Assembly (NCBI GenBank): GCA_003576845.1
Contig: QEVJ01000007.1
Coordinates: 1-64,000, forward strand
DNA: 64,000 nt
Direction of reading: 5' to 3'
Source of the DNA: Planctomycetota bacterium
GTDB lineage: Bacteria > Planctomycetota > Planctomycetia > Pirellulales > PLA5
Shown: piece after piece, positions 1 through 10,029 of the stretch
Layout: every line of letters starts with the position of its first letter
Position numbering within the stretch: position 1 is the stretch's first letter
The notes under the pieces: model-generated
Databases searched by the model: none
The model's input: the letters and a program-made list of their open reading frames with translations, nothing else
What the model was told of the DNA's origin: nothing
Position numbers and translations under genes: made by a program

Positions 1-43
1 TCAATGCCTAGCTGCTCAAAGCATTCCAGCGGCGCAGTCCACT

Positions 44-553
44 TTACTCTAGCGTTCTGACGTCCGGCTCGCCAAATGACAAGGCCGCAAGCACGCTTTC
101 GCCGTCGATCACGGCGCTTCGCACGAGGGCTTCAAGGTCCTGATAGACGCGCCAGACGAAATCTTCCAAGTCGTCTTTCCCGCGCCAGTCGGCGTCGCCT
201 CCAGAACTCCAGAGCGCCAATACATTCTCGCGGTTCATCGGCTCGCGCTCGAAACACTTCAAGACTGCGGCAGCTCCATCTGCGTCGAGGCACAAGACAC
301 AACCAGGCGGATATGGACCGCGGAACTTCTTCGCGTCGTGCCACTTGACCTGATTCTCCCACATCACGTCGGCTTCGCTGCAAAGCCAAATGAAACGTAG
401 AACCGCTTCCGAAGTCTCTGGCGATAGCATCTCGAGCTGATGCTCGTAAACCAAGTCCCAGAACCGCGGCGTCATCGGCTGCGCGGCAGAGGCGATTTCG
501 TGCAGCACTCGGGGCACGATGTGCAGATAGATAAGCGACACTCGTTGATTCAT
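44..553 (-). CDS. Hypothetical protein, 169 aa
   Basis: An open frame with ATG start and codon use typical of the window. The product is a soluble, acidic, tryptophan-rich protein with no signal peptide, no membrane segment and no motif I recognise. It contains a CVLC pair near residues 85-88 and several W/F residues, which suggests a compact globular domain. It lies 28 bp upstream of nothing on its own strand: the neighbouring ygiQ-like gene ends at 582, so the two could be co-transcribed, with this gene last. The function is unknown. A small immunity-type protein is possible from size and composition, but nothing in the sequence proves it. Confidence 0.6.
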   Translation of the reverse strand: MNQRVSLIYLHIVPRVLHEIASAAQPMTPRFWDLVYEHQLEMLSPETSEAVLRFIWLCSEADVMWENQVKWHDAKKFRGPYPPGCVLCLDADGAAAVLKCFEREPMNRENVLALWSSGGDADWRGKDDLEDFVWRVYQDLEALVRSAVIDGESVLAALSFGEPDVRTLE

Positions 554-581
554 CGCCGCGAATGATCTCGATTGCGATTTT

Positions 582-2711
582 TCATTTATCTTGAGATTCG
601 CGTCGTTGCGGTCGGTAGCCTTTGCCTGGCTTGTGACGCGAATGTTTCTTGCCGAATGTCACCGTGTTTTTAGCGGCCGTTGCTTGGTCGGCGGACGTAA
701 CAATTGCCGAAACGCTTCGCGGTTTGTTTTTCTTGGCGTTGCCAGTCTCGCCCGGCTTCGCAATCGTATGCACATACCCGCCCGCGAAACGCTTGTTCGC
801 ATCCGCCCTTCGCGCCGCGATCGCTTCCTTGGGCGGGCGCTCGCCGATCAGGCAATCGCACCCGCTGCCGATCAGGTCTTCGCGGCCGGCTTGTTCGAGG
901 GCTTTGCGGACCTCGAAATAGTTCGCGGGTTTGAAGAATTGCATGAGGGCCCGTTGGAGCTTGCGGTCGCGGAGGTGCTGGGCGACTTCGACTTCGCGCT
1001 TCGAGAACGGGTCGACGCCCGTGTAGTACATGCACGTGGCGACGTCGAATGGCGCGGGAATGAAGTCCTGCACTTGGTCGGGCTTGTAACCGTTGCGCTT
1101 GAGGAACAGCGCCAGAGAGATCATCGCGTCGAGGTCGCTGCCGGGATGGCTGGCGATGAAGTAGGGCACGAGGTACTGCTTCTTGCCGGCCTTCTTCGAC
1201 TCGGCCGCGAAGGACTCGGCGAACTTTTCGAAGTCGTCGTTGGCCGGTTTGCGCATCAGGTTGAGGACGTTGGGATCGACGTGCTCCGGCGCGACCTTGA
1301 GATGCCCGCCGACGTGATGCCGGGCCAGTTCCTGCATGTATTCCGGCGAGCGGCGGGCCAAATCCATCCGAATCCCGCTCGCTACGAGCACTTTTTTGAC
1401 GCCGGGCGTCTGGCGGGCGTCGCGCATCAATTGCACGAGCGGTCCGTGATCCGTGCCGAGCAGCTTGCAGATCGTCGGATGCACGCACGATTGCCGGCGG
1501 CAGATCGCCTCGACCTCCGGGCGCGTGCAGCGCATCTCGTACATGTTCGCCGTCGGCCCGCCGATGTCGCTGATGACGCCCTTGAACTCGGGATCGGCCG
1601 CCATGTCGCGGATTTCGCCGAGCACCGACTGTTGGCTCCGCGACTGGATGATGCGGCCCTGGTGTGCGGTGATCGAGCAGAACGTGCAGCCGCCGAAGCA
1701 GCCCCGCATGATCGTCACCGAGTCTTTGATCATCTCGAACGCGGGAATCGGCTCGCGATACACGGGATGCGGCCGCCGCGTGTAGGGCAAACCATACACG
1801 CGGTCCATCGCCGCTTGCGAAATGGGCAAGGGCGGGGGATTGCAGACCACCGCTTGGCGATCGTGCCATTGCACGAGCCGCCGGGCGTTATGCGGGTTCG
1901 TCTCGTTGTGGATGATTCGCGTGGCCTCGACGAACGCCGATTTGTCTTGGGCGTTGCTCACTTCTTCGAAGCTTGGCAGCACGATTGCGTCGGCGGGCGG
2001 CGTTTCGGAAGCGCCCATCGCGTAGGCCACGCCCCGCATGTCGCGCAAGTCGCGGACGGTTTGCCCGGCCGCGAGCCGCTCGGCAATCTCGACGATCGAG
2101 TCCTCGCCCATGCCGTAGACGACGAGATCGGCCTTGCTGTCCAGGAGAATCGACCGCCGGACTTTGTCGCTCCAGTAGTCGTAATGGGCCAGCCGACGCA
2201 ACGACGCTTCGACACCGCCGGCAATCACGGGCACGCCGCTGTATGCTTCGCGGGCACGCTGACAATACGACAGCGTCGCGCGATCCGGCCGCAAGCCGAT
2301 CCGTCCGCCGGGCGAGTAGGCATCGTCGTTGCGGACCTTGCGATTGGCCGTGTAGTGGTTGATCATCGAGTCCATGTTCCCCGCGCTGATGGCGAAGAAC
2401 AGCCGCGGCCGCCCGAACCGCCGCCAGTCGTTGCACGACCGCCAATCCGGCTGGCTGACGATGCCGACGCGAAAGCCCGCCGCTTCGAGCACGCGGCCCA
2501 GAATCGCCATCGCAAAGCTCGGATGGTCGATGTAGGCGTCGCCGGTGACGAACACGACGTCGAGTTCGTCCCAGCCGCGCTCCCGGGCTTCGTCCATCGA
2601 CATCGGCAGCGGGCGACGGAGCTTCAACTCGACCGGCACAACGGCCAGCGACTCCAATCGCCCCGCCGCCGGGGCAGGATTGTCGAGAATAGGGAGCGAG
2701 CCGAGAGCCAT
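582..2711 (-). CDS. ygiQ: YgiQ family radical SAM protein
   Basis: A 709-aa member of the YgiQ (UPF0313) radical SAM family. The iron-sulfur binding motif is visible as C338-FGG-C342-TF-C345, the CxxxCxxC signature that holds the 4Fe-4S cluster which cleaves S-adenosylmethionine. Upstream of it is the family's cobalamin-binding-like N-terminal part, with the conserved stretch [19 protein letters not shown]. The C-terminus is lysine/arginine-rich, as usual in the family. The ATG at 2711 gives about 35 residues before the first conserved block ([15 protein letters not shown]), so a start nearer 2606 is possible. The substrate of YgiQ proteins is not known. The gene is divergent from glcD, and the 206-bp gap between them should hold both promoters. 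Confidence 0.93.
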   Translation of the reverse strand: MALGSLPILDNPAPAAGRLESLAVVPVELKLRRPLPMSMDEARERGWDELDVVFVTGDAYIDHPSFAMAILGRVLEAAGFRVGIVSQPDWRSCNDWRRFGRPRLFFAISAGNMDSMINHYTANRKVRNDDAYSPGGRIGLRPDRATLSYCQRAREAYSGVPVIAGGVEASLRRLAHYDYWSDKVRRSILLDSKADLVVYGMGEDSIVEIAERLAAGQTVRDLRDMRGVAYAMGASETPPADAIVLPSFEEVSNAQDKSAFVEATRIIHNETNPHNARRLVQWHDRQAVVCNPPPLPISQAAMDRVYGLPYTRRPHPVYREPIPAFEMIKDSVTIMRGCFGGCTFCSITAHQGRIIQSRSQQSVLGEIRDMAADPEFKGVISDIGGPTANMYEMRCTRPEVEAICRRQSCVHPTICKLLGTDHGPLVQLMRDARQTPGVKKVLVASGIRMDLARRSPEYMQELARHHVGGHLKVAPEHVDPNVLNLMRKPANDDFEKFAESFAAESKKAGKKQYLVPYFIASHPGSDLDAMISLALFLKRNGYKPDQVQDFIPAPFDVATCMYYTGVDPFSKREVEVAQHLRDRKLQRALMQFFKPANYFEVRKALEQAGREDLIGSGCDCLIGERPPKEAIAARRADANKRFAGGYVHTIAKPGETGNAKKNKPRSVSAIVTSADQATAAKNTVTFGKKHSRHKPGKGYRPQRRESQDK

Positions 2712-2883
2712 ATCGCGTGATCAACGGGGGTACAATGCAACGAGAAACCGCCAACGGTCGATTATATTCCCCAGCTACCGGCACGGGCTATGGGCGAGAA
2801 GGCGATGGCTTCCTTCGGCGATCGCTGCCATTCTGTTAAGATGCCGCAGCAAGCGATCCGTGCGTCGCCCTCTGCGCAGCCCT

Positions 2884-2915
2884 CGAATCCCGAGTCCCGA
2901 ATCCCGACCCCCGAC
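2884..2915. repeat. Heptameric degenerate tandem repeat upstream of glcD
   Basis: About four and a half copies of a 7-bp unit of the type aatcccg/agtcccg/acccccg end 2 bp before the glcD ATG. They take the place where a Shine-Dalgarno sequence would be, and none is seen. This is one locus of the heptamer-repeat class that recurs through the window. Confidence 0.75.
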
Positions 2916-2917
2916 CG

Positions 2918-4348
2918 ATGCTTCCCACCCAACTCGTCGACGACCTCCGCTCCGCCGTCGGTGTCGAAAACGTGCTGTCGAATCACAGCGACCTCGTCGT
3001 GTACGAGTGCGACGGGTTTGTGATCGAGAAGAACTGCCCCGACGTCGTCGTGTTTCCACGGACGACCGAGCAGGTCGCCGCGGTCGTGCGGTTGGCGAAC
3101 GAATACGAGGTTCCGTTCTTGCCGCGCGGCGCGGGCACGAGCCTTGCCGGCGGTTGTTTGCCCGTCGGCGGCGGCGTGATGATCGTGCTCACGCGGATGC
3201 GCGAGATTCTCGAAATCAATCTCCGCGACCGCTTTGCCGTCGTGCAGCCCGGCGTGGTCAACGTGTGGCTGACCAACGCGCTGCGCGGCAGCGGGTATCA
3301 CTACGCGCCCGACCCGTCGAGCCAAGGGGCCTGCACGATCGGCGGCAACGTCGCCACGAATTCCGGCGGCCCGCACACGCTCAAATACGGCGTCACGGTG
3401 AATCACGTGCTCGGCGTCGAGGTCGTGCTTTCCGACGGCCGGATCGTCGAGATCAACGGCTCGGCCGAAGACCCGGTGGGGCTCGATCTCACCGGCGTGG
3501 TCGTCGGCAGCGAAGGGACGCTGGCCATCGTGACCAAAGTCTGGGTGCGGCTCACACGCGATCCGCAGGGTTGCCGCACCATGCTCGGCGTGTTCGATTC
3601 GGTCGACGACGCGACGAACACGATCAGCGAGATCATCGGCGCGGGCATCGTGCCGGCGGCGCTCGAAATGATGGACCAGGGGATTCTCGTCGCCGTCGAA
3701 GAGGCGTTCAAGTTCGGCTTTCCGCTCGATGCGAAGGCGATCTTGCTCATCGAAGTCGACGGACTCGAAGCGGGACTCGACGAGCAACGCGACCGCATCA
3801 TGGAACTGTGCAAACAATGCGGCGCGCGCGAGGTGCGGCAGGCCAACGACGCCAAGCAGCGGCAGTTGCTGTGGAAAGCCCGCAAGCAGGCGTTCGGCGC
3901 GGTCGGCCGGCTGAGTCCGAGCTACTGCACGCAAGACGGCGTCGTGCCGCGGACGAAATTGCCGCACATTTTGAAGCGGATTTACGAGATCGGCGCAAAG
4001 CACGACCTCCGCGTGGTCAACGTGTTCCATGCCGGCGACGGGAACATTCATCCTATCGTGCTGTTCGACGAGCGCGACGCCGAGCAGGTTCGCCGGGCGC
4101 TTCTCGTGAGCGGCGAAATCCTCGACGAGTGCATCGCCTGCGGCGGCAGCGTCACCGGCGAACACGGCATCGGCGTCGAGAAGATCAACTTCATGCCCAA
4201 AATCTTCACGCCGGACGATCTCGACGCCATGCGACGGTTGCGCGATGCGTTCAATCCGACGAACCGATTAAGCCCGGACAAAATGCTGCCGACCGCGGCG
4301 GGCTGCGGGATGGAGATGAAGCATCCGGGGCGACGGGCGGCACTGTAG
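2918..4348 (+). CDS. glcD: FAD-linked oxidase, glycolate oxidase subunit GlcD-like
   Basis: 476 aa, full length for the FAD-binding subunit that oxidises glycolate (or D-lactate) to glyoxylate (or pyruvate). The PCMH-type FAD-binding domain spans roughly residues 42-220 and includes PRGAGTSLAGG and the stretch GGNVATNSGGPHTLKYG. The C-terminal FAD-oxidase domain carries HAGDGNIHP (His371) and EHGIGVEK (from residue 415), both diagnostic of the GlcD/D-lactate dehydrogenase group. The partners GlcE and GlcF are not next to it, so the enzyme either works alone or has partners elsewhere. The ATG is directly preceded by a heptamer repeat with no visible ribosome binding site. The gene converges with the SDR gene at 4457, with a hairpin-forming repeat between them. 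Confidence 0.93.
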   Translation: MLPTQLVDDLRSAVGVENVLSNHSDLVVYECDGFVIEKNCPDVVVFPRTTEQVAAVVRLANEYEVPFLPRGAGTSLAGGCLPVGGGVMIVLTRMREILEINLRDRFAVVQPGVVNVWLTNALRGSGYHYAPDPSSQGACTIGGNVATNSGGPHTLKYGVTVNHVLGVEVVLSDGRIVEINGSAEDPVGLDLTGVVVGSEGTLAIVTKVWVRLTRDPQGCRTMLGVFDSVDDATNTISEIIGAGIVPAALEMMDQGILVAVEEAFKFGFPLDAKAILLIEVDGLEAGLDEQRDRIMELCKQCGAREVRQANDAKQRQLLWKARKQAFGAVGRLSPSYCTQDGVVPRTKLPHILKRIYEIGAKHDLRVVNVFHAGDGNIHPIVLFDERDAEQVRRALLVSGEILDECIACGGSVTGEHGIGVEKINFMPKIFTPDDLDAMRRLRDAFNPTNRLSPDKMLPTAAGCGMEMKHPGRRAAL

Positions 4349-4351
4349 GAA

Positions 4352-4455
4352 GGCAGAAGGCAAAACGCAGAATGAAGTTTGCAGATTCAAGAATGAAGAA
4401 TGATCGTCCGCAGCGTTCAGGCATTTTTTCATTCTTCATTTTGCATTTTGCATTC
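4352..4455. repeat. Heptamer-type inverted repeat between convergent genes
   Basis: The left part carries aatgaag-type heptads and the right part tcattct/tcatttt/gcatttt heptads. The 12-bp segments 4392-4403 and 4429-4440 are exact reverse complements. The element fills the whole gap between the 3' ends of glcD and the SDR gene, so it may work as a bidirectional transcription terminator. Compare 16314-16440, which has nearly the same sequence. Confidence 0.8.
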
Positions 4456-4456
4456 C

Positions 4457-5209
4457 CTACCCCCACCAGCCGCCGTTGACGTGCAGCACTTGGCCCGTGA
4501 CGTAGCTCGCCAGGTCGCTGGCTAGAAACACGATCACGCTCGCCACGTCGTTCGGCTCCGCAAACCGCTCAAGCGGAATCTGCGCCAGCATCTGCATCCG
4601 CGCCGCTTCTGGAATCGACAAGCCCATGTCGGTTAGCACGACACCGGGCGCTATGGCGTTCACGGTGATGCTCCGCCGGGCGAGTTCGCGGCTGAGAACT
4701 TTGGTCAGTCCGATGACGCCGGACTTGGCGGCGACGTAGTTCGCCTGGCCGAACGTGCCGACCATCGCGGAGACGGACGCGAGGTTGACGATCCGCCCGC
4801 CGTCGCGGAGCTTTTCCACCGCGGCCTTGCAGCCGTGGAACACGCCGGTGAGATTCGTGTCGATGACGGAACGCCATTCCTCGTCGGTCATCTTGGCGAC
4901 GGTGCGGTCGCGGAGGATGCCGGCGTTGTTGACGAGGATGTCGACGCCGCCGAACTGCCCCGCGGCCTCGGCGAACACGCGCTGCATGTCGGCAAGCTGG
5001 CAGACGTCGCCCGCGGCGATAATCGCCCGCTCGCCGAGTTCGGTCGCGACGGTGTTGGCCTTCGCCCGGTTGACGCCGGCGGCGTCGTCGAAGTAGTTGA
5101 CGACGACGTTCGCCCCGGCGCGATGCAGCATGGCCGCGGTCGCCGCTCCGAGGCCCTGGCTGCCGCCGGTAACGATCGCCGTCTTGCCGGTGAGATTGAT
5201 TTCGATCAT
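4457..5209 (-). CDS. SDR family oxidoreductase, FabG-like
   Basis: 250 aa from the ATG at 5209, the start that places the first beta strand (IEINLTGKTAIVTGG) in the usual position. A longer frame to 5242 adds only 11 unconserved residues. The Rossmann nucleotide-binding motif TGGSQGLG, the NNAG motif (VNNAGILRD) and the catalytic Ser-Tyr-Lys set (ASVSAMVGTFGQANYVAAKSG) are all present, as is the classical C-terminus ending YVTGQVLHVNGGWWG. This is the profile of 3-oxoacyl-ACP reductase FabG and close relatives that reduce beta-keto groups with NADPH. No other fatty-acid genes are near, so a specialised 3-ketoacyl or sugar reductase is equally possible. It ends against the glcD 3' end and lies downstream of the two sulfatases on the same strand. 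Confidence 0.9.
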   Translation of the reverse strand: MIEINLTGKTAIVTGGSQGLGAATAAMLHRAGANVVVNYFDDAAGVNRAKANTVATELGERAIIAAGDVCQLADMQRVFAEAAGQFGGVDILVNNAGILRDRTVAKMTDEEWRSVIDTNLTGVFHGCKAAVEKLRDGGRIVNLASVSAMVGTFGQANYVAAKSGVIGLTKVLSRELARRSITVNAIAPGVVLTDMGLSIPEAARMQMLAQIPLERFAEPNDVASVIVFLASDLASYVTGQVLHVNGGWWG

Positions 5210-5329
5210 GGCAGGCTCTGGACGCACAGTATCGGCCGACAATCGAACAGTCCGCCATCGTCATTTGCACTCATCGCATTTCACCTCGAGCGGCCGCACG
5301 CCATGATCGTCTGGCAGGTTGCGTACCAG

Positions 5330-5378
5330 TTGCCGTAGTAGCCGTAGTAGCCGTAGGTCAGGCACTCCCGTGCCTGAC
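5330..5378. repeat. Nine-bp triplication followed by a GTCAGGCAC hairpin
   Basis: Positions 5330-5356 are three copies of a 9-bp unit (tagccgtag type). They are followed at 5357-5378 by a perfect hairpin with stem gtcaggcac/gtgcctgac and loop tccc. A related half-copy (ggcactcc...gcctgac) lies at 5449-5466 just before the sulfatase stop codon, so the gap 5210-5467 is largely repeat sequence. A related palindrome occurs at 9932-9993. Confidence 0.7.
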
Positions 5379-5467
5379 GGAAACGCCAACGGACTTAACT
5401 CCCGCGTCAGCGCGAATTCTCGATCATACCTCAATCGCCGCATCCGTCGGGCACTCCTCTGCCTGAC

Positions 5468-7048
5468 CTATTTTGCCTTCGCCGGCCCACGTGGGTTTGC
5501 CCTCGGCGCCGGCCGCTCGCGCGAATCCGCCTCCGCCGCATCCTCCTCCGGCACTTTCAACTCTTTCCGCAATCGCCCCAATTCCTTCTCAAGCTCCGCC
5601 TGCGCCTCCACATACTCCGCCTTCCCATAAACGCTCGTCATCTCCTGCGGATCGCTCTTCAAATCGAACAACTCCCAATAATCCATCTCCGGCTCGTAAA
5701 AGTGCATCAGCTTGTACCGCTCCGTCGCCACGCCGTAGTGCTTGCGAACGTCGTGCGGGCCGGGAAACTCGTAGTAGTGATAGTAAAAACTCTTCCGCCA
5801 ATCGCTCGGCGTCTCGCCCGCGCAAACTGGCCGCAAGCTCCGCCCCTGCATGTCCGCCGGCGCTTCGACCCCCGCCGCGTCGAGCAGCGTCTGGGCAAAA
5901 TCGACGTTCGACACGATGTCCTCGTTCACCGTCCCCGCCTTCGCGACGCCCGGCCAGCGAATCAAGAGCGGCGTCCGCAGCGATTCCTCGAACATCCACC
6001 GCTTGTCGTACCAGCCGTGTTCGCCCAGATAAAAACCCTGGTCCGATGCGTACACGACGATCGTATTCTCCTCCAGCCCCGCCTCCTTCAAGTAATCGAG
6101 CACGCGGCCCACGCTCTCGTCGACCGACTTGATGCAGCCCAGATAGTCGTGCATGTAGCGATTGAACCGCCACCGCGTCAGCTCCTTCCCTTCGAGCTTC
6201 GCCTCGCGAAACTTGGCATTCCGCGGCTCGTAGTAAGCGTCCCAAACCTTCCGCTGCTCGGGCGTAAGCTCCGCCGGCGCCCGCAACTTCGCATCGAGCG
6301 GCATGAAGTGCTTGGCCAGCGTCATCGCCTGCTCGTGCTCCGCCTTGCCGCGACCGGCGTAGTCGTCGAACAGCGTCGCCGGCTCCGGATACTGCCGGTC
6401 GCCGTCGTGGCCCAAGTATTTAAGGTTCGGCGACCACTCGCGATGCGGCGCCTTGTGCTGACACATCAAGAGAAACGGCTTGTCCGGATCGCGCTGCTTG
6501 AGCCAGTCCAGCGACAGATCGGTGACGATGTCCGTCGTGTACCCCTCGTGCATCACCCGCTTGCCCATGCGAAACATCGGCGGGTTGTAATACCGCCCCT
6601 GTCCCGGCAATACCTCCCAATAATCGAATCCCGTCGGGTCCGAAACCAGATGCCACTTGCCGATCATCGCCGTCTGATACCCGGCCTTTTGCAGCAGCTT
6701 GGGAAACGTCGTCTGCGAGCCGTCGAAGCGGCCGTTCGTGTTGTTGTAAAAGCCATTGAGGTGCGAATACTTGCCCGTCAGAATCACCGCCCGCGCCGGC
6801 CCGCAGATCGAGTTCGTCACCAAACACCGATCGAACCGCACGCCGGTCGTCGCCAACCGGTCGATGTTCGGCGTCTCGACCAGCTTCGAGCCATAAGCGC
6901 CGATCGCCTGATAGGCGTGGTCGTCGGTGAAGATGAACACGATATTCGGTCGTTTCGCGTCGGCGCCGTGGACACGATTCGTCGCGGCGCACGTGACGAG
7001 CAAGGCGGCAATCAGGCCTGTCAAGCGGGAGAGGTATTGAAACTTCAT
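5468..7048 (-). CDS. Secreted sulfatase (S1 family)
   Basis: 526 aa from the ATG at 7048. This start was chosen because it opens a signal peptide (about residues 1-28, hydrophobic core [14 protein letters not shown]). Sulfatases remove sulfate esters from polysaccharides or lipids in the periplasm or outside the cell. Metal-binding Asp42-Asp43 lie in [13 protein letters not shown]. The formylglycine site is Cys82 in SICGPAR, a CxPxR-type motif with alanine in place of the more frequent serine. The C-terminal part ([19 protein letters not shown]) is the usual sulfatase C-terminal module. The second sulfatase ends 34 bp upstream, so the two form an operon. The maturing enzyme (formylglycine-generating enzyme or anSME) is not encoded here. 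The natural substrate cannot be read from the sequence. Confidence 0.93.
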   Translation of the reverse strand: MKFQYLSRLTGLIAALLVTCAATNRVHGADAKRPNIVFIFTDDHAYQAIGAYGSKLVETPNIDRLATTGVRFDRCLVTNSICGPARAVILTGKYSHLNGFYNNTNGRFDGSQTTFPKLLQKAGYQTAMIGKWHLVSDPTGFDYWEVLPGQGRYYNPPMFRMGKRVMHEGYTTDIVTDLSLDWLKQRDPDKPFLLMCQHKAPHREWSPNLKYLGHDGDRQYPEPATLFDDYAGRGKAEHEQAMTLAKHFMPLDAKLRAPAELTPEQRKVWDAYYEPRNAKFREAKLEGKELTRWRFNRYMHDYLGCIKSVDESVGRVLDYLKEAGLEENTIVVYASDQGFYLGEHGWYDKRWMFEESLRTPLLIRWPGVAKAGTVNEDIVSNVDFAQTLLDAAGVEAPADMQGRSLRPVCAGETPSDWRKSFYYHYYEFPGPHDVRKHYGVATERYKLMHFYEPEMDYWELFDLKSDPQEMTSVYGKAEYVEAQAELEKELGRLRKELKVPEEDAAEADSRERPAPRANPRGPAKAK

Positions 7049-7082
7049 GCGTGAATTCCTATCGCTGGAGTTCGTTTGTTGA

Positions 7083-8999
7083 CTACTTCTGATCGCCGAG
7101 CGGTTGAATGTCCTGTAGCAGCCGCGGCACATACGAATTGTAGCGAGCGTGCGGATACTTGCCGCTCCTCGGAAAGCGAGCGATCTCCTCGGCAATCGGC
7201 GCCGCGTTCGCGCCAAGCGCATCGAGCGCGTTCAGCGCCGACACCGACGTAAAGACGTCATTCTTGTCGATCGGCGCGAGTTCCGCCAAGGCTTTCAGCG
7301 CCGCGGCACGCTGCTGCTCGTCGCCATAGCGGCCGAGCGGTTCCGCCGCCGCAACGCGCACGCACGGCGACGGATCGGCAAGCCCCACATCGAGCAGCTT
7401 GCCGGATTTCGCCACCGCCGACTTGCCGCGAATCAAGACGCCCATCGCGCCCCAATACCGCACCGCCGCGTCCTCGTCCGCAAAAAACTTCTCCAGCGCC
7501 GGAACGTCGCCGCCGTCATCCAGCGACGCCGCTTCCGCCGCTGCGGCAATTCGCGAAAACGGAAACCGCTTCGCCGCACCATCGCCGCGGGCCAAGTCGT
7601 AAGGCGAACCGCCCGCCGCACGCGAGTAAGCCTCGCCCTCGGGCAACAGTCCCACATCGAGAATCCTCGCCGCCAACTCGCGCTGAGCCTTGCGAAGCTT
7701 GAGCAGCATCGCGCGATGTTCCGGCCGAGAGGCGAGATTGCGAACCTCGTCGGGATCGACTTGCAAATCGTACAACTCCTCCGCCGCCCGCGGCTCCCAA
7801 AACGCCGCCTGCTCCGCGGTCAGCTTCCCTTCGTCGAAAAGCCGCTTCCACACCCGCGTCGTCGGCGTCTCGAACATGTAAGCCACATGCTGGCCCGGCA
7901 GCTTGTGCGGCATGTAGTTGCGGACGTACACGAATCGCCCATCGGTCGCGCTCCGCACGAGATCGATCCGCTCGTCCATCCGCCCCCGAAAGCCGAACGC
8001 GAACGGCTGCGGCTCTGCGGCATACGGACCAAGAAACGCATGCCCCTGCATCCACTCCGGCGGCTTGATTCCCGCAAGGCTCAGCACGGTCGGCGCGAAA
8101 TCGACGAAACTAACCAACCGATCCGTCGTCCCGCCCGGTCGATAGTCGCTCGGCGCAAGCCGTTTGAACTTCTCCGGAATGTGAATCACCAGCGGCACGT
8201 GCAACCCGCTGTTGCACGCCGAGCGCTTGCTCCGCGGCATCCCGCTGCCGTGATCGCCGAAGTAAAACACGATCGTGTCGCCCGCCAGCCCGTCATCCGC
8301 AAGCTGCTTCAGTACCCGGCCAGCGTCCGCATCCGCCGCCGTCACCTGGTCGTAATACTGCGCCCAATCCTGCCGAACCTCCGGCGTGTCGGGATGATAC
8401 GCCGGCACGCGCACTTTCGCCGGGTCGTGAATCGCCTTGTGCGGCCGCTTGCGAATCTGGCTCTCGTGGCTCTTCATCGAGTTGAACACGGCAAAGAACG
8501 GCTGCCCCGGCTTGCGATTTCGATAATGAGCCTTACCCGACGACTCGTCCCACTCCCGCCCGGTCTTCGCGAGGTTGTAGTCTTCCTTCGCGTTGTTCGT
8601 CGTATAGTAGCCCGCCTCGCGGAGCAGCTCCGGAAACAGCTTCACGCCCCGCGGCAGCGGAACCATGCTCCGCATGTGTTCGCTCCCGGTCGACGAAGCG
8701 TACATGCCCGAGACCAGCGTCGTGCGGGCCGGGGCACACACCGGCGCGTTCGACCAGCACCGTGTATACCGCAACCCCTTCGCCGCCAGCCGATCCACGT
8801 TCGGCGTCATCGCAAACGCATCGCCATAACAACCCATTTGCGGGCCGTGGTCTTCGCTGGTAATCCAAAGAACATTCGGTCGCTCGGCGGCGACGCAGTC
8901 AGCCCCGAACGTCGATACGGCGACAATCGCTGCGGAAACCAATGCCGCCACACAGCGCGCAAGCAAACGCAGCAATATCGACTCGCGGTCCTGCATCAT
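7083..8999 (-). CDS. Secreted sulfatase with C-terminal HEAT-like tail
   Basis: 638 aa from the first of two adjacent ATGs (8999 or 8996), both of which open a signal peptide (hydrophobic stretch about residues 10-37). The sulfatase core begins [20 protein letters not shown], where Glu49-Asp50 sit at the metal site. The formylglycine site is Cys88 in VCAPAR. The alkaline-phosphatase-like C-terminal metal motif [14 protein letters not shown] is clear. After the catalytic domain the last 150 or so residues contain alanine-rich helical repeats (for example [14 protein letters not shown] and [15 protein letters not shown]) that look like HEAT repeats, an addition often seen in planctomycete sulfatases. 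It is the first gene of a two-sulfatase operon with the gene ending at 5468. Confidence 0.93.
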   Translation of the reverse strand: MMQDRESILLRLLARCVAALVSAAIVAVSTFGADCVAAERPNVLWITSEDHGPQMGCYGDAFAMTPNVDRLAAKGLRYTRCWSNAPVCAPARTTLVSGMYASSTGSEHMRSMVPLPRGVKLFPELLREAGYYTTNNAKEDYNLAKTGREWDESSGKAHYRNRKPGQPFFAVFNSMKSHESQIRKRPHKAIHDPAKVRVPAYHPDTPEVRQDWAQYYDQVTAADADAGRVLKQLADDGLAGDTIVFYFGDHGSGMPRSKRSACNSGLHVPLVIHIPEKFKRLAPSDYRPGGTTDRLVSFVDFAPTVLSLAGIKPPEWMQGHAFLGPYAAEPQPFAFGFRGRMDERIDLVRSATDGRFVYVRNYMPHKLPGQHVAYMFETPTTRVWKRLFDEGKLTAEQAAFWEPRAAEELYDLQVDPDEVRNLASRPEHRAMLLKLRKAQRELAARILDVGLLPEGEAYSRAAGGSPYDLARGDGAAKRFPFSRIAAAAEAASLDDGGDVPALEKFFADEDAAVRYWGAMGVLIRGKSAVAKSGKLLDVGLADPSPCVRVAAAEPLGRYGDEQQRAAALKALAELAPIDKNDVFTSVSALNALDALGANAAPIAEEIARFPRSGKYPHARYNSYVPRLLQDIQPLGDQK

Positions 9000-9097
9000 A
9001 GCGGCCCCCGGCGTCGAGCAACGGACGATCTCGAAACACCAGTATGGTAATCGACACCGCCTGCAAATTCGACCGTACCGTAAATGCGTCAAGCAAA

Positions 9098-9145
9098 GTC
9101 CCTCTCCGCGCCCTCTGCGAAACCTCCGCGCCCTCTGCGTTAAGG
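9098..9145. repeat. CTCTGCGTTAA-family repeat, copy 1
   Basis: Two imperfect copies of a unit of about 20 bp (cctc-tccgcgccctctgcg) are followed by ttaaggaac. The same core, ctctgcg(g)ttaa, occurs at 27559-27606 and 38650-38684. The element lies in the intergenic space between the divergent sulfatase operon and the membrane-protein gene at 9304. Confidence 0.65.
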
Positions 9146-9303
9146 AACGAACCAAGCCGTTTTCTCGTCCGACGCAACGGCTGTTTCGGGCAGCCATCCA
9201 ACGCGGCACGCAAAAAAGTCTCGCAATCCGCCGTGAACGATTCGCCGCCCCTGCGGTTGAGAGAGGGAAGTCGCAGCGTTCACCACGTCGCAGGAGTCCG
9301 ACC

Positions 9304-9924
9304 ATGTCCGCCGCCGTCGCCCGCAGCGCCGTCGTCCGAAGCGCAATCGGCCACATTGCCGAAGCCCTCCGGGAGCCGGAAGCCTTCGCCCTTGCGTGGC
9401 AACGCGACGACCGCCGCTATCCCTGGTTTGTCTGGCTCGGCCTCGTCGCGACCGCCGTGCTCGGCACGACGACCTACGGCATGACGATGGGCCTCTTGGG
9501 CGGCGTCGAGCGGATTCTCGCCTGCGGGCTGCTCTGCACGCTCGCCGCCGGCCTCGCGTGGTCGATTCCGCTCCCCGCCCTTTACATCCTCAACAGCATG
9601 AGCGGCTCGCAACTCCCCGTCGGCTCCACGGTCCTCGCCGCGCTCGTCACGACAAGCTGGGGCGGCCTGGCGATGATCGCTTCGATCCCCATCAACTGGT
9701 TCTTCACCGTCGCGATCCCCTTCGCACCGTTCATCTTCCTGGTCAACCTCGTCGTCTTCGCCGGCGTTGGCGTCGCGATGATGGACGTCTTCGGCCGCGT
9801 CATGGAAAAGCTCGAACCCGACCGCGGCCGTGCCCCGGTCATCTGGTTGCTCCTCGTCGGCGCGATCGGGGCCGAGTTGTTCTACTTCTTCGGGCTGTTC
9901 GAATTTGTGGTAGCGAATGGTTAG
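9304..9924 (+). CDS. Integral membrane protein, YIP1-like, function unknown
   Basis: 206 aa from the ATG at 9304. The N-terminal 40 residues are cytoplasmic-looking (IGHIAEALREPEAFALAWQRDD). About five hydrophobic segments follow, near residues 42-62, 70-95, 112-135, 138-165 and 180-200. The layout (short amphipathic N-terminus, then five helices with small-residue-rich packing) is like the YIP1/DUF1282 group, but I cannot name conserved residues that would prove it. Its stop is 105 bp before the start of the next gene, which encodes a protein of similar type, so the two may act together in the membrane. Function unknown. Confidence 0.75.
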   Translation: MSAAVARSAVVRSAIGHIAEALREPEAFALAWQRDDRRYPWFVWLGLVATAVLGTTTYGMTMGLLGGVERILACGLLCTLAAGLAWSIPLPALYILNSMSGSQLPVGSTVLAALVTTSWGGLAMIASIPINWFFTVAIPFAPFIFLVNLVVFAGVGVAMMDVFGRVMEKLEPDRGRAPVIWLLLVGAIGAELFYFFGLFEFVVANG

Positions 9925-9931
9925 CAGTGCG

Positions 9932-9993
9932 CGTCAGGCAGGCGCGGACTGGGCCGAAAGAGGATGGTAGGTCGCTTGGCCGCGTTGCCTGAC
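9932..9993. repeat. Imperfect inverted repeat, GTCAGGCA family
   Basis: The left arm 9932-9945 (gtcaggcaggcgcg) and right arm 9981-9993 (cgcgttgcctgac) are imperfect reverse complements, separated by 35 bp. They share the gtcaggca core with the hairpin at 5357-5378. The element sits between two membrane-protein genes. Confidence 0.5.
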
Positions 9994-10029
9994 TTACGAC
10001 ACAACGAGGCTCTTTTTGGGAACTCTACG

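Noticed and set aside
591-2720. A 709-codon open frame on the plus strand opposite ygiQ
   Set aside because: It mirrors the ygiQ gene codon for codon, has Arg/Ala-rich composition without motifs, and is a product of GC-rich third positions in the real gene. The same reasoning removes the long antisense frames at 14904-16406, 16737-18980, 25624-27519, 39352-41193, 44275-45843 and 59820-61703.
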